Part shown: one piece after another, positions 16,701-25,671 of the stretch | Position numbering within the stretch: position 1 is the first letter of the stretch | Layout of the letters: each line of letters opens with the position of its first letter | Source: Rhodococcus sp. CH91 | GTDB taxonomy: Bacteria; Actinomycetota; Actinomycetes; Mycobacteriales; Mycobacteriaceae | Assembly (NCBI RefSeq): GCF_022554085.1 | Contig: NZ_JAKFYR010000001.1 | Span: 186,001 to 250,000, forward strand | Direction of reading: 5' to 3' | DNA: 64,000 nucleotides | Notes under the pieces: model-generated | What the model saw: the letters and a program-made list of their open reading frames with translations, nothing else | What the model was told of the DNA's origin: nothing | The model's database searches: none | Position numbers and translations under genes: made by a program

Positions 16701-17699
16701 TCAGGCGGTGACGTCGACGACCACGCGGCCGCGCACACCCCCGGCCAGGATCTCCTCGGCGAGGCGGGGGATCTCGGAGAGCGGCTCGACCCGAGAGAGC
16801 GAATCCACGGTCGCAGCAGGAAGATCGCGGGCGAGACGTTCCCACGCTGCCCGGCGCACGTCCGCGGGAGCCATCACGGAGTCGACTCCGAGCAAGGCGA
16901 CTCCGCGCAGGATGTGCGGCAGCACCGTGGCATTCGGCATCGAGGGCGACTCGGTGAGTCCGCACGCGGCGACCGCGCCGCGGTACCTGATCTGCGACAG
17001 CAGGTTCACCAGTGTCGAACCGCCGACCACGTCGACAGCCGCATCCCAGCGCTCCTTGCCCAGCGGCCGGCCCTCTCCCTGGAGTTCGGCGCGGTCGACG
17101 AACGAGGACGCACCGAGTTCCCTCAGGAAGTCGTGAGTTTCGGGGCGTCCGGTCGCAGCGACGACCGTGTGTCCCGCAGCGGCGGCGAGCGCGACGGCGA
17201 CCGAACCGACGCCACCCGCCGCCCCGGTGACGAGCAGTTCGGCACCCGACGCGATTCCGTACCGCTCGAGTGCGTCGAGGCACAACGCAGAGGTGTATCC
17301 GGCCGTGCCGATCGCCATCGCGTCACGGGTGGAGAACACCTCGGGGATGCGCACCAGCCATTCGGGCTTCACCCGCTGACGCCGGGTGTATCCGCCCGAC
17401 TGCGTCTCGGACAGTCCCCAGCCGTTGACGACGACACGATCGCCGGCTTTCCAGTCGGGGCTGCGGCTGTCGAGGACGGTGCCGGCCAGGTCGGCTCCGG
17501 CGACCAGCGGCGTGCGCCGCGCCATCTTCTGCGGTCCCGCGACGACGAGACCGTCCTTGTAGTTCAGCGAGGAGTACTCGACCTCCACGAGGACGTCGTG
17601 GTCGGGAAGGTCGGCCTCGGTCAGGTCGCGGAACTGTGCCGTCTGGCCGTCGTCGGTGTCGTCGACGACGAGGGCGCGGAAGGAGGAGGACTCGGTCAT
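16701..17699 (-). CDS. YhdH/AcuI-like zinc-free medium-chain reductase
   Basis: A 332-residue medium-chain dehydrogenase/reductase of the YhdH/AcuI (acryloyl-CoA reductase) group. Characteristic are SSLNYKDGLVV near residues 44-54, the absence of the structural zinc cysteines, GTAGYTSALCLDALE, and the NADPH-binding VTGAAGGVGSVAVALA. Family members reduce acryloyl-CoA or small enones with NADPH. It stands alone between two convergently or independently transcribed genes; its stop is 13 bases from the GT87 stop. The physiological substrate is inferred only from family membership. Confidence 0.88.
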   Translation of the reverse strand: MTESSSFRALVVDDTDDGQTAQFRDLTEADLPDHDVLVEVEYSSLNYKDGLVVAGPQKMARRTPLVAGADLAGTVLDSRSPDWKAGDRVVVNGWGLSETQSGGYTRRQRVKPEWLVRIPEVFSTRDAMAIGTAGYTSALCLDALERYGIASGAELLVTGAAGGVGSVAVALAAAAGHTVVAATGRPETHDFLRELGASSFVDRAELQGEGRPLGKERWDAAVDVVGGSTLVNLLSQIRYRGAVAACGLTESPSMPNATVLPHILRGVALLGVDSVMAPADVRRAAWERLARDLPAATVDSLSRVEPLSEIPRLAEEILAGGVRGRVVVDVTA

Positions 17700-17754
17700 G
17701 GATCCGATCCTGGCAGGCCATCCTGCTCGCTGCAGCGGAAAACGAGCCGGCCGG

Positions 17755-20034
17755 TCAGGCCGCGTGAGCCCGGAACCGCCGCAGCCTCAGACTGTTGGAC
17801 ACCACGAACACCGACGAGAACGCCATCGCGGCACCGGCGAGCATCGGGTTGAGCAGACCCGCCGCCGCGAGCGGTAGTGCGGCGACGTTGTACGCGAAGG
17901 CCCAGAACAGGTTGCCCTTGATCGTCGACAGTGTGCGGCGGGACAAGCGGATGGCGTCGACCGCGACCAGCAGGTCGCCGCGGACCAGAGTCAGATCGCT
18001 CGCCTCGATGGCGACATCGGTGCCGGTGCCCATCGCGAGGCCGAGATCGGCCTTGGCGAGTGCTGCGGCGTCGTTGACACCGTCGCCGACCATCGCGACC
18101 ACCTTGCCGTCGCGCTGGAGTCGCTCGACCACGTCGACCTTGCCGGTGGGCAGGACGTCGGCGATCACGTCGGCCTCGTCGATGCCCACTTCGGCGGCCA
18201 CCTCACGGGCGACGGCAGCGTTGTCGCCGGTGAGCAGGATCGGCCGCAGACCGAGCTCGCGGAGCTCGGCGACGGCCCTTGCAGAGGTCGGCTTGACCGC
18301 ATCCGCGACCACAACGATGCCGCGGGCCTTTCCGTCCCAGCCGACCGCGACCGCCGTACCACCGGTCTGCTGTGCCTCCTCGAACGCGTGCTGCAGGCGG
18401 TCGGAGAGGCGCTGCGACCAGTCGGCCAGCAACGTCGGCCGTCCCACCAGCACGGCACGGCCGGCGTCACCGTCGACGATCATTCCCTGGACACCGAGGC
18501 CTTCGATGTTCGTGAAGTCCTCCACCTCGGGAAGCGGACCGTGTTTCGCCGTGGCGGCCTCACTGATGGCACGGGCGATCGGATGCTCGGAGGCGGACTC
18601 GAGTGCGCCGGCGTAACGCAACACGTCGGCGGCATCCTCACCGTCGTCGGCCACGACCTCGCGCAGGGTCATCCGGCCCGTGGTGATCGTGCCGGTCTTG
18701 TCGAGCACCACCGTGTCGACCGAGCGGGTGGACTCGAGCACCTCGGGACCCTTGATGAGGATGCCGAGCTGGGCGCCACGTCCGGTGCCGACCATCAACG
18801 CGGTCGGAGTGGCCAGGCCGAGGGCGCAGGGGCACGCGATGATCAGCACCGCGACCGCAGCGGTGAACGCCGCTGCGGCTCCGTTTCCGGTCCCGAGCCA
18901 GAAACCGAGTGTGCCGGCGGCGATCAGCAGCACGATCGGCACGAAGATGCCGGAGATCCGGTCCGCCAGACGCTGGACCTCGGCCTTGCCGTTCTGGGCG
19001 TCCTCGACCAGCTTCGCCATCTGTGCGAGCTGGGTGTCGGAACCCACGCGGGTCGCGCGCACCACCAGTCGTCCGCCCACGTCGACCGTTCCGCCGACGA
19101 CGGTGTCTCCCACTCCGACCTCGACGGGCACCGATTCCCCGGTCAGCATCGACGCATCCACCGCGGACGTTCCGCGCTCGATCACGCCGTCGGTGGCGAT
19201 CTTCTCGCCCGGCCGGACGACGAACAGATCCCCGACGGCCAACTGTTCCACCGGAACCCGGTTCTCGGTGACTCCGTCCGGTCCGAGCACCGCGACATCC
19301 TTGGCGCCGAGCTCGAGCAGGGCGTGCAGAGCAGCACCGGCACGTCGCTTGGACCGTTGCTCGAAATAGCGTCCGGCCAGGATGAACGTCGTCACGCCGG
19401 CCGCTGCTTCGAGATAGATGTTGCCGCTGCCGTCTCCGCGTTCGATGACGAATTCGAACGGGTGGGTCATCCCCGGCGTCCCGGCCGTTCCCCAGAACAG
19501 GGCGTAGATCGACCAGCCGAAGGCGGCCAGGGTTCCCAGCGAGACGAGGGTGTCCATCGTGGAGGTGCCGTGGCGCAGATTGGTCCAGGCGGCCTTGTGG
19601 AAGGGCCAGGCGCCCCACACCACGACGGGCGCCGCGAGAGTGAGGGAGAGCCACTGCCAGTTGGTGAACTGCAGGGCCGGAATCATCGCCATCGCGATCA
19701 CCGGCACGGTGAGAACTGCCGAGACGATCAGCCTGCGCCGAAGTGCCGCAACGGGATCGGATTCGACGACCGCATCACCGTCGGCCTTCTCGACCGGCGG
19801 ACGTGGCAGGCGGGCTCCGTATCCGGCCTGTTCGACGACGTCGACGAGATCGTCGGGTGTCATGTCCTCCGGATAGGTGACCTTCGCCTTCTCGGTGGCG
19901 TAGTTGACGGTCGCGGTGACACCGTCGAGCTTGTTGAGCTTGCGTTCGATGCGGTTCGCGCAGGATGCGCAGGTCATGCCGGTGATGGCGAGTTCGATCG
20001 ATTCGGTTGCGACCGGCTGACTCTGCGTGGTCAT
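17755..20034 (-). CDS. copA: Copper-exporting P1B-type ATPase CopA
   Basis: A 759-residue heavy-metal P-type ATPase. The N-terminal metal-binding domain has [10 protein letters not shown] (C22, C25). The translocation motif is [15 protein letters not shown] (CPC). Catalytic elements are the phosphorylated Asp in [12 protein letters not shown], the SEHPIARAI motif and the hinge [16 protein letters not shown] motif plus a CxxC domain indicates Cu(I) export from the cytoplasm. The ATG at 20034 follows GAGGAGACATCC. It is the last gene of csoR-copZ-secreted protein-copA, under the CsoR operator at 21646-21662. Confidence 0.96.
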   Translation of the reverse strand: MTTQSQPVATESIELAITGMTCASCANRIERKLNKLDGVTATVNYATEKAKVTYPEDMTPDDLVDVVEQAGYGARLPRPPVEKADGDAVVESDPVAALRRRLIVSAVLTVPVIAMAMIPALQFTNWQWLSLTLAAPVVVWGAWPFHKAAWTNLRHGTSTMDTLVSLGTLAAFGWSIYALFWGTAGTPGMTHPFEFVIERGDGSGNIYLEAAAGVTTFILAGRYFEQRSKRRAGAALHALLELGAKDVAVLGPDGVTENRVPVEQLAVGDLFVVRPGEKIATDGVIERGTSAVDASMLTGESVPVEVGVGDTVVGGTVDVGGRLVVRATRVGSDTQLAQMAKLVEDAQNGKAEVQRLADRISGIFVPIVLLIAAGTLGFWLGTGNGAAAAFTAAVAVLIIACPCALGLATPTALMVGTGRGAQLGILIKGPEVLESTRSVDTVVLDKTGTITTGRMTLREVVADDGEDAADVLRYAGALESASEHPIARAISEAATAKHGPLPEVEDFTNIEGLGVQGMIVDGDAGRAVLVGRPTLLADWSQRLSDRLQHAFEEAQQTGGTAVAVGWDGKARGIVVVADAVKPTSARAVAELRELGLRPILLTGDNAAVAREVAAEVGIDEADVIADVLPTGKVDVVERLQRDGKVVAMVGDGVNDAAALAKADLGLAMGTGTDVAIEASDLTLVRGDLLVAVDAIRLSRRTLSTIKGNLFWAFAYNVAALPLAAAGLLNPMLAGAAMAFSSVFVVSNSLRLRRFRAHAA

Positions 20035-20057
20035 GGATGTCTCCTCGGGGGTGGGTC

Positions 20058-21008
20058 TCAGCGGCCGGAATGGCTGTGCTCGGCGGGTACGCCGGGTTCG
20101 GCGTGTGCGTCTCCGGCGCCGTCGGCGGTGAGTGTGAACGCGGCGGTGCGGACGACACCGTCGTGCCGGAAGTCGAGATAGAGGTGGTACCTACCGGCGC
20201 TCGGGACGTCGGTGTGGAAGACGACCTCGGGACCGGGCCGCGTGGTGCCGTCGTCCGGCGTGCCGTCCGGATGGACGTGGAGATAGGCGAGATCGCCGGC
20301 ACGTAGCGCGACCAGGTGCCCGTAAGCGCCGAGATAGGGCTGCAGATCCGTGACCGGTTCGCCGTCCTTCGTCACGGTCACGGTGAGCGTCGCGTCCTCG
20401 CCTGCCCGCAGGTCGCCGTCGAGGGTGACCTCGTAGTCGCCGACGACGGCGATGCGGTTGTCGACTGCTGGTGCAGCGGGGAGGAATTCGCCTCCGACCG
20501 CGAGGTCTGCACCGAGCGTGAGCGGCTCACCGCCCGTGGGCACGAAATCGGTGAGGATCCGCCACGTGCCGGGAGTGAGATCGACGTCGGCGGACCAGAT
20601 CCCGGTGTTCTCGTCGAGCACGGGATGGATGTGCTGGTAGCCGGTGAAGTCGCGACGCACGGCGATCAGGTGCAGTTCCTTCTCGTGTTCGACGTCGTAC
20701 TCGGTCACCGGTACGCCGCCGGGGCCGTTGATCACGAAGGTCAGCTCCCGATCCTCGCCCGGGGCGAGGTTCACCTCCCCGAGAGCGAGGGAATAACCGT
20801 TGCCGGACGTCATCAGACCCCCCGGGATATCTTCCGCAGCAGACACTTCCGTAGAATCTTCACTTCCGGACGCGCCGCTGTGATCACTGTCGTGTGTACT
20901 GCCGGCCGGATCGCTCACCGGGCCGACGGTCGCACCGACGAGCAGCGCGACACCGAAGACCGCGGCGACGGCCGCGGCGAATCCGGCGAGCCTGACCGGC
21001 GTGTTCAT
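20058..21008 (-). CDS. Secreted or membrane-anchored His-rich protein of copper operon
   Basis: A 316-residue exported protein. An N-terminal hydrophobic segment (about residues 7-28) is followed by an acidic Ser/Asp/His linker ([15 protein letters not shown]), then two beta-rich domains. Possible metal ligands are the HIHP and YLHVHPDG motifs and the C-terminal tail [15 protein letters not shown]. Its start codon overlaps the copZ stop (ATGA) and copA follows 23 bases downstream, so it belongs to copper homeostasis. I infer that it binds copper outside the membrane, perhaps accepting it from CopA. I do not recognise a named family with certainty. Confidence 0.8.
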   Translation of the reverse strand: MNTPVRLAGFAAAVAAVFGVALLVGATVGPVSDPAGSTHDSDHSGASGSEDSTEVSAAEDIPGGLMTSGNGYSLALGEVNLAPGEDRELTFVINGPGGVPVTEYDVEHEKELHLIAVRRDFTGYQHIHPVLDENTGIWSADVDLTPGTWRILTDFVPTGGEPLTLGADLAVGGEFLPAAPAVDNRIAVVGDYEVTLDGDLRAGEDATLTVTVTKDGEPVTDLQPYLGAYGHLVALRAGDLAYLHVHPDGTPDDGTTRPGPEVVFHTDVPSAGRYHLYLDFRHDGVVRTAAFTLTADGAGDAHAEPGVPAEHSHSGR

Positions 21009-21211
21009 GCGAGCCGGTAGCCGGCCTCCTCGACGGCGGCCGCGACGGCGGCATCGTCGAGAGGCGCAGCGCTCGTGACGGTTACGGCACCGGTCGGCAG
21101 GTCGACCTCGACGGTCTCGACACCGGGGATCTCCTGGACCTCCTCGGTGACGGACGCGACGCAGTGGCCGCAGGTCATGCCGGTGACGGTGTAGGTGCTG
21201 GTCTGGCTCAC
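21005..21211 (-). CDS. copZ: CopZ-like copper chaperone (HMA domain)
   Basis: A 68-residue single heavy-metal-associated domain, with the Cu(I)-binding motif GMTCGHC (C14, C17) after the first beta strand and a normal beta-alpha-beta-beta-alpha-beta length. It carries copper to CopA or to the regulator in the cytoplasm. I chose the GTG at 21211, which has GGAAGG eight bases upstream; the longer ATG start at 21283 would run into the csoR stop region. Gene order csoR-copZ-secreted protein-copA supports the role. Confidence 0.92.
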   Translation of the reverse strand: MSQTSTYTVTGMTCGHCVASVTEEVQEIPGVETVEVDLPTGAVTVTSAAPLDDAAVAAAVEEAGYRLA

Positions 21212-21251
21212 GGGAATTCCTTCCGGGTGGATCGGGAATACTTCGAGACGA

Positions 21252-21599
21252 TCAGGAACGGACGAGTCGCGCGATGGCGTCACTGGCTTCCTTCAATTTC
21301 AGGTCGGCCTCCTCGCCCCCCGCTCGCACCGCACCGGCCACGCAGTGGGCCATGTGCTCGTCGAGCAGACCGAGTGCGACGGCCTCGAGTGCCTTCTTCA
21401 TCGCCGCGACCTGGGTGAGGATGTCGATGCAGTACTTCTCCTCCTCGACCATGCGCTGCAGACCCCGGGCCTGCCCCTCGATGCGACGGAGTCGTTTGAG
21501 GTAGTCCGCCTTGGAGTTGTTGGCGATGTAGCTGTGCTGGTGGGCGTCCGCCTGCACGACCTCGTCGGCGGTCACGTTCTCAGCGGTGTTCTTCGGCAT
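21252..21599 (-). CDS. csoR: Copper-sensing repressor CsoR
   Basis: A 115-residue all-helical repressor. The Cu(I) ligands C57, H82 and C86 (KYCIDIL, DEHMAHC) have the same 25- and 4-residue spacings as C36, H61 and C65 of M. tuberculosis CsoR. The segment YLKRLRRIEGQARGLQRM is the DNA-contacting helix of the family. ATG at 21599 is preferred over 21647, which lies across the operator. Copper binding releases it from the operator at 21646-21662, de-repressing its own operon. Confidence 0.96.
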   Translation of the reverse strand: MPKNTAENVTADEVVQADAHQHSYIANNSKADYLKRLRRIEGQARGLQRMVEEEKYCIDILTQVAAMKKALEAVALGLLDEHMAHCVAGAVRAGGEEADLKLKEASDAIARLVRS

Positions 21600-21645
21600 C
21601 GGAGTCGTCCTTGTCGGTGCACGGTGCGATCGTCTGCTCGATACC

Positions 21646-21662
21646 ATACCCCCCTAGGGTAT
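21646..21662. promoter_or_regulatory. CsoR operator
   Basis: ATACCC-CCCTA-GGGTAT is a GC-rich pseudopalindrome of the classic CsoR type, 47 bases upstream of the csoR start codon. Its position before the first gene indicates copper-inducible autoregulation of the whole operon. Confidence 0.85.
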
Positions 21663-21691
21663 ACGCTGCAACCGATCGCACCGCTGCAGCA

Positions 21692-22063
21692 TCAACCCAG
21701 GTCGGTGGCGGGAGCGATCACGAGACTCGCGATCCGGCCCGAGGTGTCGAGCCGGAAGTCGTAGTCCAGGTCGACCACGCCCCCGGGGAAGTCGCCTTCG
21801 ATCCGGCACCGGATGGTCACCCGATCCGAGTGTGCGTCGCCGTACACCGAGACGGGGGTCGTGGTGTACGAGAACTCACCGGCGACCCGGTCGAGCCACG
21901 TCCTGATCCCGTCCCGGCCGCGATGGTCCACGCCGTCGTCGGTGACGTGCGCGTCCTCCGCGAAGAGAACGGTCGCGGCAGGGCGGTCGTCCCCCGTCGC
22001 GAGGGTCATGTAGGCGCGCACGGCGTCCGGGCATCGGGCGATCGTGGAATCGGTCATTGCCAT
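21692..22063 (-). CDS. SnoaL/NTF2-like small protein
   Basis: A 123-residue protein with the alpha+beta cone shape expected of the NTF2/SnoaL-like superfamily (AVRAYMTLATGDD... DYDFRLDTSGRIASLVI). Such proteins are isomerases, cyclases or ligand carriers, and the function cannot be narrowed. It is divergent from an HxlR regulator, with two palindromes in the 81-base gap, so it is the most likely target of that regulator. ATG at 22063 or the second Met at 22057 may be used; the second has better ribosome-binding-site spacing. Confidence 0.8.
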   Translation of the reverse strand: MAMTDSTIARCPDAVRAYMTLATGDDRPAATVLFAEDAHVTDDGVDHRGRDGIRTWLDRVAGEFSYTTTPVSVYGDAHSDRVTIRCRIEGDFPGGVVDLDYDFRLDTSGRIASLVIAPATDLG

Positions 22064-22084
22064 ACCTTCCGAGAGTCTCCGTCA

Positions 22085-22105
22085 TCACTTCTGTTTTAGA
22101 AGTGA
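22085..22105. promoter_or_regulatory. HxlR operator candidate 1
   Basis: TCACTTCT-GTTTT-AGAAGTGA is a perfect eight-base inverted repeat in the promoter shared by the SnoaL-like and hxlR-type genes. A second palindrome follows at 22109-22129, 24 bases on, about two helical turns. Confidence 0.65.
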
Positions 22106-22108
22106 CTG

Positions 22109-22129
22109 TGACTGCTAGAATAGCAGTGA
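22109..22129. promoter_or_regulatory. HxlR operator candidate 2
   Basis: CTGCTA and TAGCAG form perfect six-base arms around GAA, and the flanking TGA...TGA echoes the AGTGA ends of the first palindrome. It directly precedes the AGGAGG of the regulator gene, consistent with autoregulation. Confidence 0.6.
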
Positions 22130-22144
22130 CCTGAAGGAGGATGT

Positions 22145-22669
22145 GTGGCCGCGAGAATTCGCCTCGAAGACCGTGAATGCCCACTGTCGACGACGCTGGG
22201 CCTCGTCGGTGAGTGGTGGACGGTGCTGATCCTCCACGACTGCTTCGACGGTTATTCGCGGTTCGACGAGTTCCAGGCCAACACCGGAATCTCGTCGAGC
22301 ATGCTCACGAGCCGACTGAAAACGCTGGTCGATGCGGGAATCCTCGAACGGAGGCCGTATCAGGAACGCCCGGTCCGCTACGAATACGTCCTCACCGAAC
22401 TCGGCCGCTCGCTGCGACCCGTGCTGGTGGCGCTGGCGGCCTGGCGGAACGCCCAGCTGGATCCGCAGGAGCGATCCATGATCCTGGTCGATTCGCAGAC
22501 CGGTCGTGAGATCGAACCGGTGGTCGTCGATGCCTCGACGGGCGACCGCGTCGACGATCCCCGCTACGTCTACGCCGCCGGGCCGGCCGCGGGACCGGAG
22601 ATGCGCGAACGATATGCGCGTGCCACCCCTGCGATCAGGGCACGTGCATCATCTTCCCCGCAAGTGTGA
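22145..22669 (+). CDS. HxlR family transcriptional regulator
   Basis: A 174-residue HxlR-type winged-helix regulator. It shows the family's N-terminal Cys (DRECPLSTTLGLVGEWWTVLILHDC), the recognition segment NTGISSSMLTSRLKTLVDAGILERRPY, and the wing RYEYVLTELGRSLRPVL. The GTG at 22145 follows AGGAGG. Some HxlR proteins sense reactive electrophiles through that cysteine, here C13. It probably represses the divergent SnoaL-like gene and itself through the two palindromes. The last 35 bases overlap a convergent small membrane-protein gene. Confidence 0.92.
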   Translation: MAARIRLEDRECPLSTTLGLVGEWWTVLILHDCFDGYSRFDEFQANTGISSSMLTSRLKTLVDAGILERRPYQERPVRYEYVLTELGRSLRPVLVALAAWRNAQLDPQERSMILVDSQTGREIEPVVVDASTGDRVDDPRYVYAAGPAAGPEMRERYARATPAIRARASSSPQV

Positions 22670-22841
22670 ACAAACGGCGCGACAACCTGATGACAGGGAT
22701 TCCCAGCGGAATCAGCAGAATCGTCACGCACAGCACCGCCCCCAGAAGCATCACCACCGCGGCGACGATCCCCAGAACCGTGCCGAGCACGGCCGTGAGA
22801 AGTCCGAGCACGACATCCAGCAGGCCACTCAACGCTCGCAT
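22635..22841 (-). CDS. Small membrane protein, 68 aa
   Basis: A 68-residue very hydrophobic protein: two helices (about residues 8-32 and 33-52) ending in a basic stretch RLSRRLFTLAGK. The ATG at 22841 has a strong AGGAGG with good spacing, which supports it as a real gene despite a 35-base overlap with the 3' end of the HxlR gene. No function can be assigned. Confidence 0.72.
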   Translation of the reverse strand: MRALSGLLDVVLGLLTAVLGTVLGIVAAVVMLLGAVLCVTILLIPLGIPVIRLSRRLFTLAGKMMHVP

Positions 22842-22995
22842 GACGACCTCCTCTTCCCATTGTGCGCCGGTCCGCCCTGCCGGTCGATCTCCTGCCGGGA
22901 TGTCCGGACGGGCGACGCGCGCGGATCGTCGCGATGACTTTCGCCGAGCTGCCGGGTCTCACTTGCCGACGATCGTCTTCGCCCAGGGAGGGGCC

Positions 22996-23637
22996 ATGGG
23001 CCAGCTGTTGCGAGTTCAGAACTTCTGCGTCTCGAGCGACGGAGTCGCGGCCGGAGAGAACCAGAGCTTCGAGAGTCCGTTCGGCTTCGACCACAGCGCC
23101 CTGTTCGCGTGGGCCGGGGCGACAGCCGGCTGGCCCAACCGCACCGAGCCGGGCGGAAGCCGGGGACTCGACGATTACTTCACGCGCGACTTCGCCCACA
23201 ACATCGGCGCCGAGATCATGGGGCGCAACAAGTTCGGTCCGCAGCGCGGGCCCTGGGAGAACTACGACTGGCTCGGCTGGTGGGGCGACGAACCGCCCTT
23301 CCACACCCCGGTCTTCGTCCTGACCCATCATGTGCGGCCGTCGTTCACCCTTTCGGACACGACCTTCCATTTCGTCGACGACGAGCCGGCCGCCGTCCTG
23401 GAACAGGCCCGTGAGGCTGCGGCCGGCCAGGACGTCCGGTTGGGCGGCGGTGTCACCACCATCCGCCGATTCCTCGACGCCGACCTCGTCGACACCATGC
23501 ATGTCGCCGTCTCGCCCGTGGAGATCGGCTCCGGGTTGCGGCTCTGGGATTCGCCGGACGAACTGCGCGATCGCTTCCACCTCGAGGTCGTGCCGAGTCC
23601 CAGCGGCGTGACACATCACCTGTTCTGGCGGAAGTGA
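22996..23637 (+). CDS. Dihydrofolate reductase-like / RibD C-terminal family protein
   Basis: A 213-residue protein of the DHFR/RibD-C superfamily (YyaP/YwjB-like stand-alone reductases). Segments are MGQLLRVQNFCVSSDGVAAG at the first strand, HNIGAEIMGRNKFG, VFVLTHHVRPSF, and the dinucleotide-binding VRLGGGVTTIRRFLDADLVDTMHVAVSPV. The Gly-Gly-Gly loop and following helix bind NADPH in relatives. ATG at 22996 follows AGGGAGGGGCC. These proteins are usually general pteridine/flavin-type reductases of unknown substrate, not the essential DHFR. Confidence 0.85.
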   Translation: MGQLLRVQNFCVSSDGVAAGENQSFESPFGFDHSALFAWAGATAGWPNRTEPGGSRGLDDYFTRDFAHNIGAEIMGRNKFGPQRGPWENYDWLGWWGDEPPFHTPVFVLTHHVRPSFTLSDTTFHFVDDEPAAVLEQAREAAAGQDVRLGGGVTTIRRFLDADLVDTMHVAVSPVEIGSGLRLWDSPDELRDRFHLEVVPSPSGVTHHLFWRK

Positions 23638-23699
23638 CCGGGGGTGCTTCCCACCGGAAGGTGAGAGCGAGCATTCTCGTCACGATCCCTGCATACGAA

Positions 23700-23737
23700 A
23701 ACGAGGTCAAGATCTCTTTCGAGTTCGTGACCTCGTT
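23700..23737 (-). terminator. Hairpin downstream of tRNA-Leu
   Basis: AACGAGGTCA (23700-23709) and TGACCTCGTT (23728-23737) form a perfect ten-base stem, followed on the minus strand by TTTCGTATG. A second, smaller perfect hairpin, GCAGTTC-GTA-GAACTGC at 23742-23758, lies immediately after the tRNA 3' end. Together they probably end the tRNA-Leu transcript. Confidence 0.6.
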
Positions 23738-23764
23738 CGTCGCAGTTCGTAGAACTGCACACTG

Positions 23765-23847
23765 TGGGCGAAGGGGGACTTGAACCCCCACGTCCCGAAG
23801 GACACTGGCACCTGAAGCCAGCGCGTCTGCCATTCCGCCACTCGCCC
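23765..23847 (-). tRNA. leuT: tRNA-Leu(CAG)
   Basis: An 83-base tRNA. Acceptor stem GGGCGAG pairs with TTCGCCC (last pair G-U), and the anticodon stem CTGGC/GCCAG encloses TTCAGGT, giving anticodon CAG. The long variable arm TGTCCTTCGGGACG marks a class II tRNA, and the T arm is GGGGGTTCAAGTCCCCC. CCA is not encoded. It lies head-to-head with fhaA, as in mycobacteria. Confidence 0.96.
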
Positions 23848-24049
23848 GAGCAACGCCGAAAACAGTAACACACGCGGAAGCCAAACATCTATTCGCCTGG
23901 TCAGACCACCGAACGAGGGACTCGCGCAGGCCGGGGACACATCCGGCCACGACGCACCGAGCGCCCCGAGGTCGAAACTCGGGAAAAGTGGATACCATGC
24001 AGTGACGAGATCTGCATTGCGACACGCTGAGTACGGAAAGGGGGTCGCC

Positions 24050-25603
24050 ATGGGCATCGCCCAGCGTTTCGAGCGCAAACTCCAGGCCGCGATCGGCGAC
24101 GCTTTCGCGCGCGTGTTCGGCGGCGGCGTCGTGCCCCAGGAAGTGGAGGCCGCGCTGCAGCAGGAGGCAGCGGACGGTGTCCAACAGCTCGATCGGGGCC
24201 ATATGCTCGCCCCCAACAGATACGTCATCACCATCAGCGAATCCGATCACGACGCGCTCGCGGCGGATCGGGACTTGACTGTGAAGGCCTTCTCCCGTCA
24301 CCTTGAGGACTTCATCCGAGAACAGGGATGGCAGACGTACGGTGAGATCCAAGTCGTCTTCGAGTCGTCGTCGGCACTGCACACCGGGCAGTTCCGGACT
24401 CGCGGCTCGGTAGATCCCGATGCGGGGCGCTCAGCGACGCGTGCTCCGTCACCGCGGAACCCACAGAACCGCCCACCCGTGAACTCTGAACCAGGAGCTG
24501 GCCCCATGACGCAGAACCCCGGCTACGACCCCAGCCGTGACCCCGCCGAGGCGGAACCGCAGTACGCACGCAACGGTCACGCGCACGTCGGCCAGGAGCA
24601 GCGCTACAACCAGGGCTACGGCAACGCCGCCGGTTACGACCAGGCGCAGGGCGGTTACGACCAGCAGGCCTACGGCGGTCAGGCCTACAGCGACCAGGAC
24701 TATCAGGATCAGGGTTACCAGCAGCAGGGCGGTTACGACCAGCAGGCCTACGGCGGTCAGGCCTACAGCGACCAGGACGAACAGGATCAGGGTTACCAGC
24801 AGCAGGGCGGTTACGACCAGCAGAGCTACGGCGGCCAGAACGCGCAGCCGCAGGCGTACAGCCAGGACTACGGCCGTGGCGACTACCCCCAGCAGGGCGG
24901 TTACGACCAGCAGGCCTACGACCAGCAGGCCTACGGCCAGCAGGCGTACGACCGGCAGGGCGGATACGACCAGGGCTACCAGGATCAGGGTTACCAGCAG
25001 CAGGGCGGTTACGACCAGCAGGCCTACGAGCAGCAGGCCTACGGCCAGCAGGCGTACGACCGGCAGGGCGGATACGACCAGGGCTACCAGGATCAGGGTT
25101 ACCAGCAGCAGGGCGGTTACGACCAGCAGGCCTACGGCCAGCAGGGTTACTCGCAGGGCTACGGCCAGCAGCCGTACTCCGACCAGCAGGGTTACTCCGA
25201 CCAGCAGAGCTACGGCGACCAGCCGGGCGGATACGACCAGCAGAGCTACGGCGCCGCCCCGGCCTACGACCAGGGTTACCAGGGCGGTGGCTACCAGTCA
25301 CCGGCCGCCGGTCGTGTGCTGACCGCCACTCTCCAGCTCGAGGACGGCAGCGGCCGGTACTACCAGCTCCGCGAAGGCAGCAACATCATCGGCCGCGGCC
25401 AGGACGCACAGTTCCGTCTCCCGGACACGGGCGTCTCCCGCCGCCACATCGACATCCGCTGGGACGGCCAGGTCGCGATGCTCTCCGATCTCGGCTCCAC
25501 CAACGGCACCACCGTGAACGGTGCGTCCGTGCAGGACTGGCAGCTCGCCGATGGTGATGTGATTCGCGCCGGACATTCCGAAATTCTGGTGCGCATCCTC
25601 TGA
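24050..25603 (+). CDS. fhaA: FHA domain protein FhaA with Gln/Tyr/Gly-rich repeat linker
   Basis: A 517-residue FhaA homologue. Residues 1-115 are the DUF3662 domain ([22 protein letters not shown]). About residues 190-420 are a low-complexity linker of YGGQAY, GYDQQ and DQGYQQQ units. The last 95 residues are an FHA domain with [15 protein letters not shown] and [13 protein letters not shown], the phosphothreonine-binding loops. Family knowledge: FhaA binds phosphorylated MurJ and PknB-pathway proteins and tempers peptidoglycan synthesis. ATG at 24050 follows GGAAAGGGGGTCGCC. The linker is encoded by long tandem DNA repeats, so its length may vary between strains. A hairpin separates it from fhaB. 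Confidence 0.95.
   Translation: MGIAQRFERKLQAAIGDAFARVFGGGVVPQEVEAALQQEAADGVQQLDRGHMLAPNRYVITISESDHDALAADRDLTVKAFSRHLEDFIREQGWQTYGEIQVVFESSSALHTGQFRTRGSVDPDAGRSATRAPSPRNPQNRPPVNSEPGAGPMTQNPGYDPSRDPAEAEPQYARNGHAHVGQEQRYNQGYGNAAGYDQAQGGYDQQAYGGQAYSDQDYQDQGYQQQGGYDQQAYGGQAYSDQDEQDQGYQQQGGYDQQSYGGQNAQPQAYSQDYGRGDYPQQGGYDQQAYDQQAYGQQAYDRQGGYDQGYQDQGYQQQGGYDQQAYEQQAYGQQAYDRQGGYDQGYQDQGYQQQGGYDQQAYGQQGYSQGYGQQPYSDQQGYSDQQSYGDQPGGYDQQSYGAAPAYDQGYQGGGYQSPAAGRVLTATLQLEDGSGRYYQLREGSNIIGRGQDAQFRLPDTGVSRRHIDIRWDGQVAMLSDLGSTNGTTVNGASVQDWQLADGDVIRAGHSEILVRIL
24647..24802 (+). repeat. Two 78-bp in-frame repeats in fhaA
   Basis: Two almost identical 78-base units (24647-24724, 24725-24802) each encode 26 residues of the Q/Y/G-rich linker. 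The only visible difference is a codon near the end of the second unit (DYQ versus DEQ region). Confidence 0.85.
24893..25108 (+). repeat. Two 108-bp in-frame repeats in fhaA
   Basis: Two units of 108 bases (24893-25000 and 25001-25108) differ by little more than GAC versus GAG at the tenth codon or so. Each encodes 36 residues of the linker, and a partial third copy starts at 25109. Such identity implies recent duplication. Confidence 0.88.
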
Positions 25604-25641
25604 GCAGCCGGTATCGAAGGACCTACCGGACCCGTTCATAC

Positions 25642-25671
25642 CGTCCGACGCGTGTATCGACGCGTCGGACG
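25642..25671. terminator. Strong hairpin between fhaA and fhaB
   Basis: CGTCCGACGCGT and ACGCGTCGGACG form a perfect 12-base stem with loop GTATCG, 38 bases after the fhaA stop. No U-tract follows. It may end the fhaA transcript or attenuate read-through, leaving fhaB-pknB under its own promoter. Confidence 0.55.

Noticed and set aside
24630-25275. Direct repeats that could suggest a CRISPR array
   Set aside because: The repeats are contiguous, in frame inside fhaA and have no unique spacers. The same holds for repeats in cvnA (59215-59292, 60001-60090).
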